This document shows positions 6,014 through 13,187 of a stretch of 15,282 nucleotides of DNA, in pieces. The translations under genes and the position numbers were made by a program. A model generated the notes under the pieces. That model was given only the letters and a program-made list of their open reading frames with translations, was not told the DNA's origin and did no database searches. Location: NCBI GenBank assembly GCA_023445445.1, contig JAEXLD010000110.1:1-15282 (forward strand). The letters run 5' to 3'. The stretch's first letter is position 1; every line of letters starts with the position of its first letter. This DNA is from Bacillota bacterium (GTDB taxonomy: Bacteria; Bacillota; Clostridia; Clostridiales; Clostridiaceae).

Positions 6014-8104
6014 ATGGGACAAAATCTTGTAATAGTAGAGTCACCTGCAAAGGCTAAAACCATAGGAAAATATCTTGGTAAAAATTATATAGTAGAAGCA
6101 TCTATGGGGCATGTTAGAGATTTGCCTAAAAGTACATTAGGAGTTGATATAGAAGATAATTTCAATCCAAAATATATAACTATAAGAGGTAAAGGTGACT
6201 TAATAGCTAAATTAAAAAAAGCTGCTAAAAAAGCAGATAAAGTTTTTCTAGCAACTGACCCTGACCGTGAAGGTGAAGCTATATCTTGGCATTTAGCAAA
6301 TATATTAAAAATACCAGAAGATAAAAAATGTAGGATTGTTTTTAATGAAATAACTAAAACTGCTGTTAAATCATCTATAAAAGAAGCAAGACAAATTAAT
6401 TATAATTTAGTTGATGCACAGCAAGCTAGAAGAGTTGTTGATAGATTAGTTGGATATGAAATTAGTCCAATTCTATGGAAAAACGTTAAGTGGGGATTAA
6501 GCGCGGGTAGAGTTCAATCAGCTGCTCTAAAACTAATATGTGATAGAGAAACAGAAATAAAAGCTTTTGAACCTAAAGAATATTGGACTGTAGATTGTAC
6601 AGCTACAAAGGACAGAAAAAAATTCCCTATAAAATTAACTCAATATAAAGGTAAAAAAATAGAAATAAACACAGAAGAAGAAAGCAATAAAATTATAGAA
6701 GAACTAAAAAAGAATAAGTTTATAGTTACTAAAGTAAAAAAAGGAACTAAGTTAAAGAATCCCTTAGCTCCATTTACAACTAGTACACTTCAACAAGAAG
6801 CATCAAAGAAATTGAATTTTATGACTAAGAGAACTATGTCTATAGCACAAGCCTTATATGAAGGGGTAGAAGTTAAAGGACATGGAACAGTAGGTCTTAT
6901 TACTTATATGAGAACAGATTCTGTTAGAATATCAGATGAAGCTCAAGGAAAGGCTCTTGATTTTATTAATTCTAACTTTGGAAAAGAATATATACCTGCC
7001 ACACCAAGAGTTTATAAGAGTAAGAAAAATATACAAGATGCTCACGAAGCAATTAGACCATCTGTAATTGAAATTACTCCTGAAGTTGCAAAAAATTCAT
7101 TAACCTCAGAACAATATAAGTTATATTCTTTAATTTGGAATAGATTTATGGCAAGCCAGATGGCATCTTGTGAGCTTAATACTAATAGCATCGAAATTAT
7201 GAATGGAGACTATAAATTCAAAGCTAGTGGATCAACTGTAAAATTTGATGGATTTATGAAGCTTTATGAATATATGACAGAAGAGGATAATGAAGATGTA
7301 TCATTACCAAAATTAGAAGAAAATGATGAGCTAAATAAAGTTAGTATTGAAGGAAAGCAACATTATACTCAGCCACCAGCTAGATATACTGAAGCCTCAT
7401 TTGTTAAATTACTAGAAGAAAAGGGTATAGGAAGACCTAGTACCTATGTTCCTACAATTTCTCTTCTATTAAATAGAGATTATGTAAATAGAGAAAAGAA
7501 AAATTTAGTTCCAACTGAACTTGGATTTATAGTTAACAATATAATGGGAGAATATTTTGAACAAATTGTTGATGTGGATTTTACTGCAGAAATGGAAAGA
7601 AATCTAGATTACATTGAAGAAGGTAAGGAAGAATGGAAAAGAGTTGTGGAGGAATTCTTTACTCCTCTAAAGGGAGCTTTAGAAAAAGCAGAAAAACAAA
7701 TATCTAAGGTTGTAATAGAAGATGAAGTAAGTGATGTTCCTTGTGATAAATGTGGTAGAATGATGGTAATTAAACGTGGTAGGTATGGGAAGTTCTTGGC
7801 TTGTCCCGGATATCCCGATTGCAAAAATGCTAAACCTATAGTGGAAGAAATTGATGCACCTTGTCCAAAATGTGGCGGAAAAATACTTGCTAAGAAAAGT
7901 AAAAAGGGTAAAAAGTTTTTCGGATGTTCTAATTATCCAAATTGTGACTTTGTAAGTTGGAATGAACCATTAAAAGATAAGTGTCCAGAATGTGGTGAAT
8001 ATATGGTTTTAAAATATAGTAAAACTAAGGGTAATTATGCACAATGTTCAAATTCTAATTGCAATAAAATTGTTAATATAAAAAAAGCAAAAGATGAAGA
8101 ATAA
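6014..8104 (+). CDS. topA: DNA topoisomerase I (type IA)
   Basis: Topoisomerase I relaxes negative supercoils by cutting one strand through a 5'-phosphotyrosine. The 696-residue length matches B. subtilis TopA (about 691). The Toprim domain opens the protein: LVIVESPAKAKTIGKYL with E9, then DPDREGEA with D82, D84 and E86 for Mg2+ binding. The active-site segment LITYMRTDSVRIS places the catalytic tyrosine at Y298 with R300 next to it. Other type IA motifs include SAGRVQSAALKLICDRE, AHEAIRPS and EEKGIGRPSTYVPTI. Three C-terminal four-cysteine zinc ribbons begin at C577, C617 and C657 and end the protein. The start is fixed by the in-frame TGA at 6008. It follows dprA as in B. subtilis. Confidence 0.97.
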   Translation: MGQNLVIVESPAKAKTIGKYLGKNYIVEASMGHVRDLPKSTLGVDIEDNFNPKYITIRGKGDLIAKLKKAAKKADKVFLATDPDREGEAISWHLANILKIPEDKKCRIVFNEITKTAVKSSIKEARQINYNLVDAQQARRVVDRLVGYEISPILWKNVKWGLSAGRVQSAALKLICDRETEIKAFEPKEYWTVDCTATKDRKKFPIKLTQYKGKKIEINTEEESNKIIEELKKNKFIVTKVKKGTKLKNPLAPFTTSTLQQEASKKLNFMTKRTMSIAQALYEGVEVKGHGTVGLITYMRTDSVRISDEAQGKALDFINSNFGKEYIPATPRVYKSKKNIQDAHEAIRPSVIEITPEVAKNSLTSEQYKLYSLIWNRFMASQMASCELNTNSIEIMNGDYKFKASGSTVKFDGFMKLYEYMTEEDNEDVSLPKLEENDELNKVSIEGKQHYTQPPARYTEASFVKLLEEKGIGRPSTYVPTISLLLNRDYVNREKKNLVPTELGFIVNNIMGEYFEQIVDVDFTAEMERNLDYIEEGKEEWKRVVEEFFTPLKGALEKAEKQISKVVIEDEVSDVPCDKCGRMMVIKRGRYGKFLACPGYPDCKNAKPIVEEIDAPCPKCGGKILAKKSKKGKKFFGCSNYPNCDFVSWNEPLKDKCPECGEYMVLKYSKTKGNYAQCSNSNCNKIVNIKKAKDEE

Positions 8105-8150
8105 TTTAACGAAATTGATTACATGTTAATAAAATATTAAAAATAAAAAA

Positions 8151-8165
8151 ATTTTCTAAGAAAAT
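8151..8165. repeat. 15-bp palindrome upstream of the codY promoter
   Basis: ATTTTCTAAGAAAAT is a perfect palindrome about a central A, in the topA-codY gap about 20 bases upstream of the codY -35. It resembles the CodY-box half-sites but has about four mismatches to AATTTTCWGAAAATT when aligned without gaps, so I list it only as a candidate operator. Confidence 0.4.
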
Positions 8166-8187
8166 GTCGAAATTACGAAGAATTTTG

Positions 8188-8219
8188 TTGAAAATAAAAA
8201 AATCCTATGATAGTATAAA
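8188..8219 (+). promoter_or_regulatory. Probable SigA promoter for codY
   Basis: TTGAAA at 8188-8193 is a good -35. A -10 of TAGTAT (8211-8216) lies 17 bases on; the overlapping TATAAA (8214-8219) has a 20-base spacer. The start would be about 8223, leaving a leader of about 80 bases. No topA terminator is visible between 8105 and 8187, so some readthrough from topA is possible. Confidence 0.6.
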
Positions 8220-8232
8220 TAAGTAATAAATA

Positions 8233-8274
8233 TATTTTTGGAAAATTTATATAATTTTAAATTTTCTAAAAATT
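8233..8274 (+). promoter_or_regulatory. Candidate CodY boxes in the codY leader (autoregulation)
   Basis: AATTTTCTAAAAATT at 8260-8274 matches the CodY consensus AATTTTCWGAAAATT with one mismatch (position 9, G to A). TATTTTTGGAAAATT at 8233-8247 matches with three mismatches. Both lie just downstream of the proposed transcription start and before the SD, where bound CodY would act as a roadblock. The consensus is established for B. subtilis and related Gram-positive bacteria; binding here is inferred. Confidence 0.6.
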
Positions 8275-8302
8275 TAGGGCTTATTCGTAGGAGGAAGAGT
8301 AA

Positions 8303-9079
8303 ATGTCAGCATTATTAAATAAGACTAGGATGTTAAATAAAATTTTACAAAAGTCGGGAACTGATCCAGTTGCTTTTGAAGATATATGTGAATTGTTAAG
8401 TGACGTTTTATCATGTAATGTATATGTTACAAGCAGAAGAGGTAAAGTGCTAGGTTATGCATTTTCTAAGAATTTTCAATGTGATGTAATGAAAAAACAA
8501 GTTGTAGATGAAAAGAGATTCCCAAGAGAATATAACGAAAATCTACTAAATATACATGAAACTGTTGCTAATTTGCCTAATGAAGGTATATGTGTTTTCG
8601 AAGATGAAGGAAATTGCATTATGGAAGATAAGATAACCACTATTGTACCTATAATGGGAAATAGAGAAAGATTAGGCACATTAATCCTTGCAAGATTTGG
8701 AGAAAATTTTACGGATGAAGATTTAGTTCTTGCAGAATATAGTGCAACTATAGTTGGATTAGAAATATTAAGATCTAAACAAGTTGAAATTGAAGAAGAA
8801 GCTAGAAAGAAAGCTGTTGTTCAATTAGCAATTGGAACATTATCTTATTCAGAACTTGAAGCAGTTGAACATATCTTTGGTGAATTAGAAGGAAATGAAG
8901 GACTCTTAGTTGCATCTAAAATTGCTGATAAAGTTGGAATTACTAGAAGCGTAATTGTTAATGCATTAAGAAAGTTTGAAAGTGCAGGAGTTATAGAATC
9001 AAGATCTCTTGGAATGAAGGGAACACATATTAAGATTTTAAATGACAAATTACTAGATGAATTAAAAAAAATAAATTAA
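8303..9079 (+). CDS. codY: GTP- and branched-chain-amino-acid-sensing regulator CodY
   Basis: CodY is a dimeric DNA-binding protein that represses nutrient-limitation genes when isoleucine, leucine or valine and GTP are plentiful; in clostridia it also influences toxin and sporulation genes. The product has 258 residues (family about 259). An N-terminal GAF ligand-binding domain (about 1-155) includes TSRRGKVLGYAFS and TTIVPIMGNRERLGTLIL. A linker helix follows, then the winged helix-turn-helix, starting near A204 with ASKIADKVGITRSVIVNALR and ending with ESRSLGMKGTHIKIL, almost the B. subtilis sequence. The SD AGGAGG at 8289-8294 fixes ATG 8303. It sits alone between its own promoter and a strong terminator. 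In B. subtilis, by contrast, codY ends the xerC-clpQ-clpY-codY operon; those genes are absent here. Confidence 0.97.
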   Translation: MSALLNKTRMLNKILQKSGTDPVAFEDICELLSDVLSCNVYVTSRRGKVLGYAFSKNFQCDVMKKQVVDEKRFPREYNENLLNIHETVANLPNEGICVFEDEGNCIMEDKITTIVPIMGNRERLGTLILARFGENFTDEDLVLAEYSATIVGLEILRSKQVEIEEEARKKAVVQLAIGTLSYSELEAVEHIFGELEGNEGLLVASKIADKVGITRSVIVNALRKFESAGVIESRSLGMKGTHIKILNDKLLDELKKIN

Positions 9080-9087
9080 CATAAACT

Positions 9088-9123
9088 AAAAACGTTAAAT
9101 TATAATTAATTTAACGTTTTTTT
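9088..9123 (+). terminator. Rho-independent terminator after codY
   Basis: A perfect 14-bp stem, AAAAACGTTAAATT (9088-9101) / AATTTAACGTTTTT (9108-9121), with a six-base loop runs into seven T (9117-9123). The flanking A tract would let it work weakly in the other direction too. Confidence 0.9.
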
Positions 9124-9171
9124 AATTTTCCAATAAGAATTTAATTTATTAATATTTGTATTAAAAAAATG

Positions 9172-9200
9172 TTGATACTGTTAAAAGCTTATGATATACT
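9172..9200 (+). promoter_or_regulatory. Strong SigA promoter for rpsB-tsf
   Basis: TTGATA (9172-9177), a 17-base spacer and TATACT (9195-9200), with the TG extension at 9192-9193, form one of the best promoters in the window. Transcription would start near 9207, leaving a leader of about 96 bases before rpsB. Confidence 0.85.
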
Positions 9201-9221
9201 AACAAAGGTAAGAAATACACA

Positions 9222-9277
9222 CATTATCCAATTTATAGAGATGGTGCCTCAAAAGGAAGCTCTATAAGAAGATAATG
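9222..9277 (+). ncRNA. Structured rpsB 5' leader (candidate S2 autoregulatory element)
   Basis: Two perfect helices stack in the rpsB leader. The outer helix is CATTATC (9222-9228) / GATAATG (9271-9277). The inner one is TTATAGAG (9233-9240) / CTCTATAA (9260-9267). Between them lies a small asymmetric internal loop (four against three bases). The apical part can form CCT (9247-9249) / AGG (9254-9256). rpsB leaders are known S2-binding regulators in Gram-negative bacteria; equivalence here is inferred from position. The SD (9290-9296) is outside the structure. Confidence 0.6.
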
Positions 9278-9302
9278 GAGGAAATAACCAGGAGGTAAGG
9301 AA

Positions 9303-10004
9303 ATGTCAGTTATATCAATGAAACAATTATTAGAAGCAGGTGTTCATTTTGGACATCAAACAAGAAGATGGAACCCTAAGATGGCTCCATATATATTCAC
9401 AGAAAGAAATGGAATATATATAATAGATCTTCAAAAGACTGTTAAAAAAGTAGATGAAGCTTATGAATTCATTAAAGAAGTTGCTGCAGAAGGAAAAGAT
9501 ATCTTATTTGTTGGAACTAAGAAACAAGCTCAAGAAGCTATCGAAGAAGAAGCAATAAGATCAAACATGCACTTCGTTAACAATAGATGGTTAGGTGGTA
9601 TGTTAACTAACTTCAAAACTATCAAAACTAGAATTAACAGATTAGAAGCTTTAAAGACTATGGAAGAAGATGGTACTTTCGAAGTTTTACCTAAGAAGGA
9701 AGTTATAAAATTAAAAGGTGAAATGGAAAAGCTAGAAAAGAACTTAGGTGGTATCAAGAATTTAGATGCTACTAACATAGGTGCTATATTCGTAGTAGAT
9801 CCAAGAAAAGAAAAGAACGCTATCTCAGAAGCTAGAATTTTAGGAATTCCAGTAGTGGGTATTGTAGATACTAACTGTGATCCAGAAGAAGTTGATTACG
9901 TAATTCCAGGTAACGATGATGCTATAAGAGCTGTTAAATTAATAACTGCTAAAATGGCTGATGGTATAATGGAAGGAAGACAAGGCGAACAATTAGCTGA
10001 GTAA
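9303..10004 (+). CDS. rpsB: 30S ribosomal protein S2
   Basis: S2 is a late-assembling protein of the 30S subunit, contacting S1 or the SD region in many bacteria. The 233-residue product has the standard sequence: MKQLLEAGVHFGHQTRRWNPKM at the N-terminus, YIIDLQKTV, FVGTKKQAQEAI, NNRWLGGMLTNF, then IFVVDPRKEKNAI, LGIPVVGIVDTNCDP and VIPGNDDAIRAVKLI towards the C-terminus. A coiled-coil insertion (about 105-150) is as expected. ATG 9303 has the SD AGGAGGT at 9290-9296. Codon use is enriched in AAC and TTC, as in rplS, consistent with high expression. It leads tsf, as in nearly all bacteria; a stem-loop lies between them. Confidence 0.98.
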   Translation: MSVISMKQLLEAGVHFGHQTRRWNPKMAPYIFTERNGIYIIDLQKTVKKVDEAYEFIKEVAAEGKDILFVGTKKQAQEAIEEEAIRSNMHFVNNRWLGGMLTNFKTIKTRINRLEALKTMEEDGTFEVLPKKEVIKLKGEMEKLEKNLGGIKNLDATNIGAIFVVDPRKEKNAISEARILGIPVVGIVDTNCDPEEVDYVIPGNDDAIRAVKLITAKMADGIMEGRQGEQLAE

Positions 10005-10012
10005 TTACATTA

Positions 10013-10044
10013 AAAAGGTAGGTGAGATTTCTCATTTACCTTTT
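10013..10044 (+). terminator. Stem-loop between rpsB and tsf (possible attenuator)
   Basis: AAAAGGTAGGTGAG (10013-10026) pairs with CTCATTTACCTTTT (10031-10044) over 14 bp, two of them G-U, around a four-base loop. The T tract is part of the stem and only AA follows, so full termination is doubtful. Partial attenuation or an RNA-processing site is more likely, since tsf has no clear promoter of its own. Confidence 0.5.
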
Positions 10045-10088
10045 AACCTAAATAATAAGGTTTACAATAAGTTAGGAGGAATAACATT

Positions 10089-11000
10089 ATGATAACTGCT
10101 CAATCAGTTAAAGAATTAAGAGAAAAAACTGGTGCAGGAATGATGGACTGCAAAAAAGCTTTAACAGCATCTGAAGGAGATATGGAAAAAGCTATTGAAA
10201 TATTAAGAGAAAAGGGTCTTGCTGCTGCTGCTAAGAAAGCAGGAAGAATTGCTGCTGAAGGTATTGTAAAGACTTACATATCAGAAGATAGCAAATCAGC
10301 TGGTATGGTTGAATTAAACTGTGAAACAGATTTCGTTGCAGCTAACGAAGAATTTGTTAACTTTGCTACTAGATTAGCAGAAATGGCATCAACAACTTCA
10401 GCTACAACTGTAGAAGAATTTGTTGCAGAAAAATTTGATGCTGAAAATACAGTATCAGAAGCACTTACAGCTTTAATAGCGAAATTAGGCGAAAACATGA
10501 CTGTAAGAAGATTTGATAAGTTCAATGTTGCTAATGGCGTTGTTGAAAGTTACATCCACGGTGGTGGAAGAATTGGTGTTGTTGTTGAATTAAACTGCGA
10601 TGCTGATAATGTTGCTGTATTAAAGGAAGTAGCTAAAGATGTTTGTATGCAAGTTGCAGCTGCTAACCCATCATTCTTAAGTAGAGAAGATGTTGATACA
10701 GAAGCTTTAGAAAAAGAAAAAGAAATTTATAGAGTTCAAGCTTTAAATGAAGGAAAACCAGAAAACATCGTAGAAAAGATGGTAATGGGAAGAATTCAAA
10801 AGTACTATAAAGAAGTATGTCTTTTAGATCAAGCATGGGTAAAAGATGGCGATAAGAGCATAAGCAAATACCTTCAAGAAAAATCAAAGGAAGTTGGTTC
10901 TCCTATAACTATCAATAAGTTTGTAAGATTCGAAAGAGGAGAAGGTATCGAAAAGGCTGAAGATAACTTCGCTGAAGAAGTAGCAAAGATGAGCAAGTAA
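10089..11000 (+). CDS. tsf: Translation elongation factor Ts
   Basis: EF-Ts is the nucleotide-exchange factor that releases GDP from EF-Tu. The 303-residue product has an N-terminal UBA-like domain (1-55: ITAQSVKELREKTGAGMMDCKKAL, with the terminal EILREKGLAAAAKKAGR), and the EF-Tu-contacting ETDFVAANEEF with TDFVA at 80-84. The repeated core subdomains follow, with VVELNCDADNVA in the second. The C-terminal part (about 195-275) includes a helical dimerisation-type segment. ATG 10089 has the SD AGGAGG at 10074-10079. It is probably co-transcribed with rpsB from the promoter at 9172-9200. A terminator after tsf separates it from pyrH, although pyrH has no obvious promoter and likely relies on readthrough. 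Confidence 0.97.
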   Translation: MITAQSVKELREKTGAGMMDCKKALTASEGDMEKAIEILREKGLAAAAKKAGRIAAEGIVKTYISEDSKSAGMVELNCETDFVAANEEFVNFATRLAEMASTTSATTVEEFVAEKFDAENTVSEALTALIAKLGENMTVRRFDKFNVANGVVESYIHGGGRIGVVVELNCDADNVAVLKEVAKDVCMQVAAANPSFLSREDVDTEALEKEKEIYRVQALNEGKPENIVEKMVMGRIQKYYKEVCLLDQAWVKDGDKSISKYLQEKSKEVGSPITINKFVRFERGEGIEKAEDNFAEEVAKMSK

Positions 11001-11005
11001 TAAAC

Positions 11006-11037
11006 AAAGGAGGACACATATTGTGTTCTCTTTTTTT
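11006..11037 (+). terminator. Terminator after tsf containing an SD sequence
   Basis: AAAGGAGGACACA (11006-11018) pairs with TGTGTTCTCTTTT (11022-11034) over 13 bp with two G-U pairs and a three-base loop, then T to 11037. The left arm is also a full SD (AAAGGAGG). The pyrH ATG is only 34 bases past the T tract. Confidence 0.8.
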
Positions 11038-11071
11038 AGGAAAGTGCTTAATATGAATGGAGGTACTAAGA

Positions 11072-11788
11072 ATGGAGAAAAGTAAATATAAGAGAGTTAT
11101 ACTTAAAGTTTCAGGTGAAGCTTTAGCAGGAGTAAATGGGTTCGGTTTTGATTTTGATATAGTAAAAAGAATAACTTTAGAAGTAAAAGATTTAGTTGCT
11201 ATGGGTGTAGAAGTAGGATTAGTTGTTGGCGGTGGAAACATTTGGAGAGGTAGAAGTGGAGAAGGCATGGATAGGTCACAAGCAGATCATATGGGAATGC
11301 TTGCTACTTGTATAAATGCTTTGGCACTTCAAGATTCACTTGAACAAAACGGTGTAATGACTAGAGTACAAACAGCTATAGAAATGAAAGAAATCGCAGA
11401 ACCATTTATTAGAAGAAGGGCTGTAAGACATTTAGAAAAGGGCAGAGTAGTTATATTTGCAGCTGGAACAGGAAACCCTTATTTCTCAACTGATACTACA
11501 GCAGCTTTAAGAGCAGCAGAAATAGAAGCTGATGTTATACTTTTAGCTAAGAAAGTAGATGGAGTTTACGATAAGGATCCACATAAATACGAAGATGCTA
11601 AAAAGTATGAAACTCTTACTTATATAGAAGTGCTTGAAAAAGGATTACAAGTTATGGATTCTACAGCTACATCTTTATGTATGGATAACAATATTCCAAT
11701 CTTAGTATTTGGATTAGATGAGCCAGGAAATATAAAAAGAGCTATTTCTGGTGAAAAAATAGGAACTTTAGTTTCGTCTAAAAAATAG
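11072..11788 (+). CDS. pyrH: Uridylate (UMP) kinase
   Basis: PyrH phosphorylates UMP to UDP with ATP, supplying pyrimidine nucleotides and UDP-sugars for the wall; the bacterial enzyme is a hexamer of the amino-acid-kinase fold and is usually activated by GTP and inhibited by UTP. From ATG 11072 it has 238 residues, the family norm. Motifs: LKVSGEALAG at 11-20, VVGGGNIWRG at 51-60, DHMGMLATCINALALQD, GTGNPYFSTDTTAALRAAEI and LLAKKVDGVYDKDP. An in-frame ATG at 11057 overlaps the SD GGAGG (11059-11063), so the start eight bases after that SD is preferred. Its stop codon TAG is part of the frr SD (TAGGAGG), indicating tight coupling. Confidence 0.97.
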   Translation: MEKSKYKRVILKVSGEALAGVNGFGFDFDIVKRITLEVKDLVAMGVEVGLVVGGGNIWRGRSGEGMDRSQADHMGMLATCINALALQDSLEQNGVMTRVQTAIEMKEIAEPFIRRRAVRHLEKGRVVIFAAGTGNPYFSTDTTAALRAAEIEADVILLAKKVDGVYDKDPHKYEDAKKYETLTYIEVLEKGLQVMDSTATSLCMDNNIPILVFGLDEPGNIKRAISGEKIGTLVSSKK

Positions 11789-11797
11789 GAGGTTATT

Positions 11798-12355
11798 ATG
11801 ATTAAAGATATTATAGTAAAAGCAGAAGAAAAAATGAAAAAAACTATTTCTGTACTTAGATCAGATTTATCAACTTTAAGAGCTGGTAGAGCTAACCCAA
11901 CAATGTTAGATAGAATTAAAATTGATTATTATGGAAGTCCATGTCCATTAAGTCAAGTGGCTAATATTTCAGCGCCAGAACCAAGAGTGTTAGTTATTTC
12001 TCCTTGGGAAAAAAGCTTAATTAAAGAAATTGAAAAGGCTATATTAGTTTCAGATTTAGGAATTAACCCATCTAATGATGGAAGTGTAATTAGATTAGTA
12101 GTTCCAGAATTAACAGAAGAAACTAGAAAGAATTTAGTTAAGGTTGTTAAAAAGACTGGAGAAGAAGCAAAGGTTGCTTTAAGATCTATTAGAAGAGAAG
12201 CTAATGATAAAATTAAAGTACTAAAAAAAGATGGTGACATAACTGAAGATGAACTAAAAACTTCAGAAGAAAAAGTTCAAAAAATAATAGATGGCTATGT
12301 TAAAGAAGTTGATTCTTTAGTTGCGGCAAAAGAGAAAGAGATTATGTCAATTTAA
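11798..12355 (+). CDS. frr: Ribosome recycling factor
   Basis: RRF works with EF-G to split post-termination ribosomes. The product has exactly the usual 185 residues. Visible signatures include TLRAGRANPTMLDRIKIDYY in the first helix-to-domain-II region, PLSQVANISAPEPRVLVISPW of domain II, GLGINPSNDG-type sequence (LGINPSNDGSVIRLVVPELTE, read in two overlapping parts), and the C-terminal triple-helix segment with LRSIRREANDKIK. ATG 11798 follows the SD AGGAGG (11787-11792), which overlaps the pyrH stop codon; pyrH-frr is a conserved pair. The frr stop codon is itself the first part of the following terminator stem. Confidence 0.97.
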   Translation: MIKDIIVKAEEKMKKTISVLRSDLSTLRAGRANPTMLDRIKIDYYGSPCPLSQVANISAPEPRVLVISPWEKSLIKEIEKAILVSDLGINPSNDGSVIRLVVPELTEETRKNLVKVVKKTGEEAKVALRSIRREANDKIKVLKKDGDITEDELKTSEEKVQKIIDGYVKEVDSLVAAKEKEIMSI

Positions 12356-12379
12356 AACCTGCAATTAAGCAGGTTTTTT
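12354..12379 (+). terminator. Rho-independent terminator after frr
   Basis: AAAACCTGC (12354-12362) pairs perfectly with GCAGGTTTT (12369-12377) around a six-base loop and ends in six T (12374-12379). It starts within the frr stop codon. uppS begins 31 bases later without a clear promoter, so termination is probably incomplete. Confidence 0.88.
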
Positions 12380-12410
12380 CCATATAAAATGGTGGAGGGA
12401 ACATAAAATT

Positions 12411-13172
12411 ATGTTAAATGTTTTTAAAACTAATAACAAAAAAAAGCAAAAGTTAGGAAAAAGTATAGATAAAGATAATATTCCTAAACATATAGCTATA
12501 ATTATGGACGGCAATGGTAGATGGGCTAAGCAAAGAAAGCTTCCAAGAACTATGGGACATAAAGCAGGAGTAGAAACTATAAGAAGAGTAATAAAAGAAT
12601 CTCATGTTTTAGGTATAAAATATCTTACCTTATATGCTTTTTCAACAGAAAATTGGAAAAGACCAGATTCTGAAGTTTCTGCATTAATGAAACTGCTGGT
12701 AGAATATTTAAGAAGTGAGCTTGCAGAATTAAATAATAATGGTGTAGTTATTAAAGTATTAGGAGATATAACGAAACTTCCTAAAGATGCTCAAAAAGAA
12801 ATATTAGAAGCCATTAAGGTTACAAAGAATAACAAAGGCATAGTTTTAAATATTGCTTTTAATTATGGTGGCAGAGACGAAATAATTAGGGCAACTAAGT
12901 TAGTAGCAACAGAAGTTAAAAATGGGACTTTAGATATAGAAGATATTGATGAAGAAGTATTCAAGAAATATTTATATACTAGTGATATTCCAGATCCAGA
13001 TTTAATTATTAGACCATCAGGAGAACAAAGAATAAGTAATTTCTTATTATGGCAATGTGCTTATTCAGAGTTTTGGTATTCAAATGTATGTTGGCCTGAT
13101 TTTAAAGAAGAACACTTGCATGAAGCTATTTATGATTATCAAAATAGAGACAGAAGATATGGTGGAGTATAA
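12411..13172 (+). CDS. uppS: Undecaprenyl diphosphate synthase (cis-prenyltransferase)
   Basis: UppS condenses farnesyl diphosphate with eight isopentenyl diphosphates to give the C55 lipid carrier for peptidoglycan and other wall polymers. The product has 253 residues, with a lysine-rich N-terminal tail of about 24 before the fold. Motifs: HIAIIMDGNGRWAKQ with catalytic D33, RTMGHKAGVET, LYAFSTENWKRP, and the C-terminal IRPSGEQRISNFLLWQ followed by AYSEFWYSNVCWPDF. ATG 12411 has GGAGGG at 12394-12399, spaced eleven bases, slightly long. It precedes cdsA by 15 bases, the conserved frr-uppS-cdsA order. Its isoprenoid substrate derives from the pathway of dxr, at the end of the window. Confidence 0.96.
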   Translation: MLNVFKTNNKKKQKLGKSIDKDNIPKHIAIIMDGNGRWAKQRKLPRTMGHKAGVETIRRVIKESHVLGIKYLTLYAFSTENWKRPDSEVSALMKLLVEYLRSELAELNNNGVVIKVLGDITKLPKDAQKEILEAIKVTKNNKGIVLNIAFNYGGRDEIIRATKLVATEVKNGTLDIEDIDEEVFKKYLYTSDIPDPDLIIRPSGEQRISNFLLWQCAYSEFWYSNVCWPDFKEEHLHEAIYDYQNRDRRYGGV

Positions 13173-13187
13173 TATTGAGGTGGAGAA

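Noticed and set aside
8105..8150. Terminator after topA
   Set aside because: Only a 5-bp all-AT inverted repeat (about 8126-8140) is visible, with no GC stem and no T tract.
9124..9138. Possible CodY box before the rpsB promoter (starts AATTTTC)
   Set aside because: Only the left half matches; about five mismatches in the right half make it no better than chance in AT-rich DNA.
10912..11268. A 118-codon minus-strand frame across tsf-pyrH
   Set aside because: It spans the tsf terminator and conserved coding sequence of two well-recognised plus-strand genes; its proline/serine-rich translation is typical of an antisense shadow.
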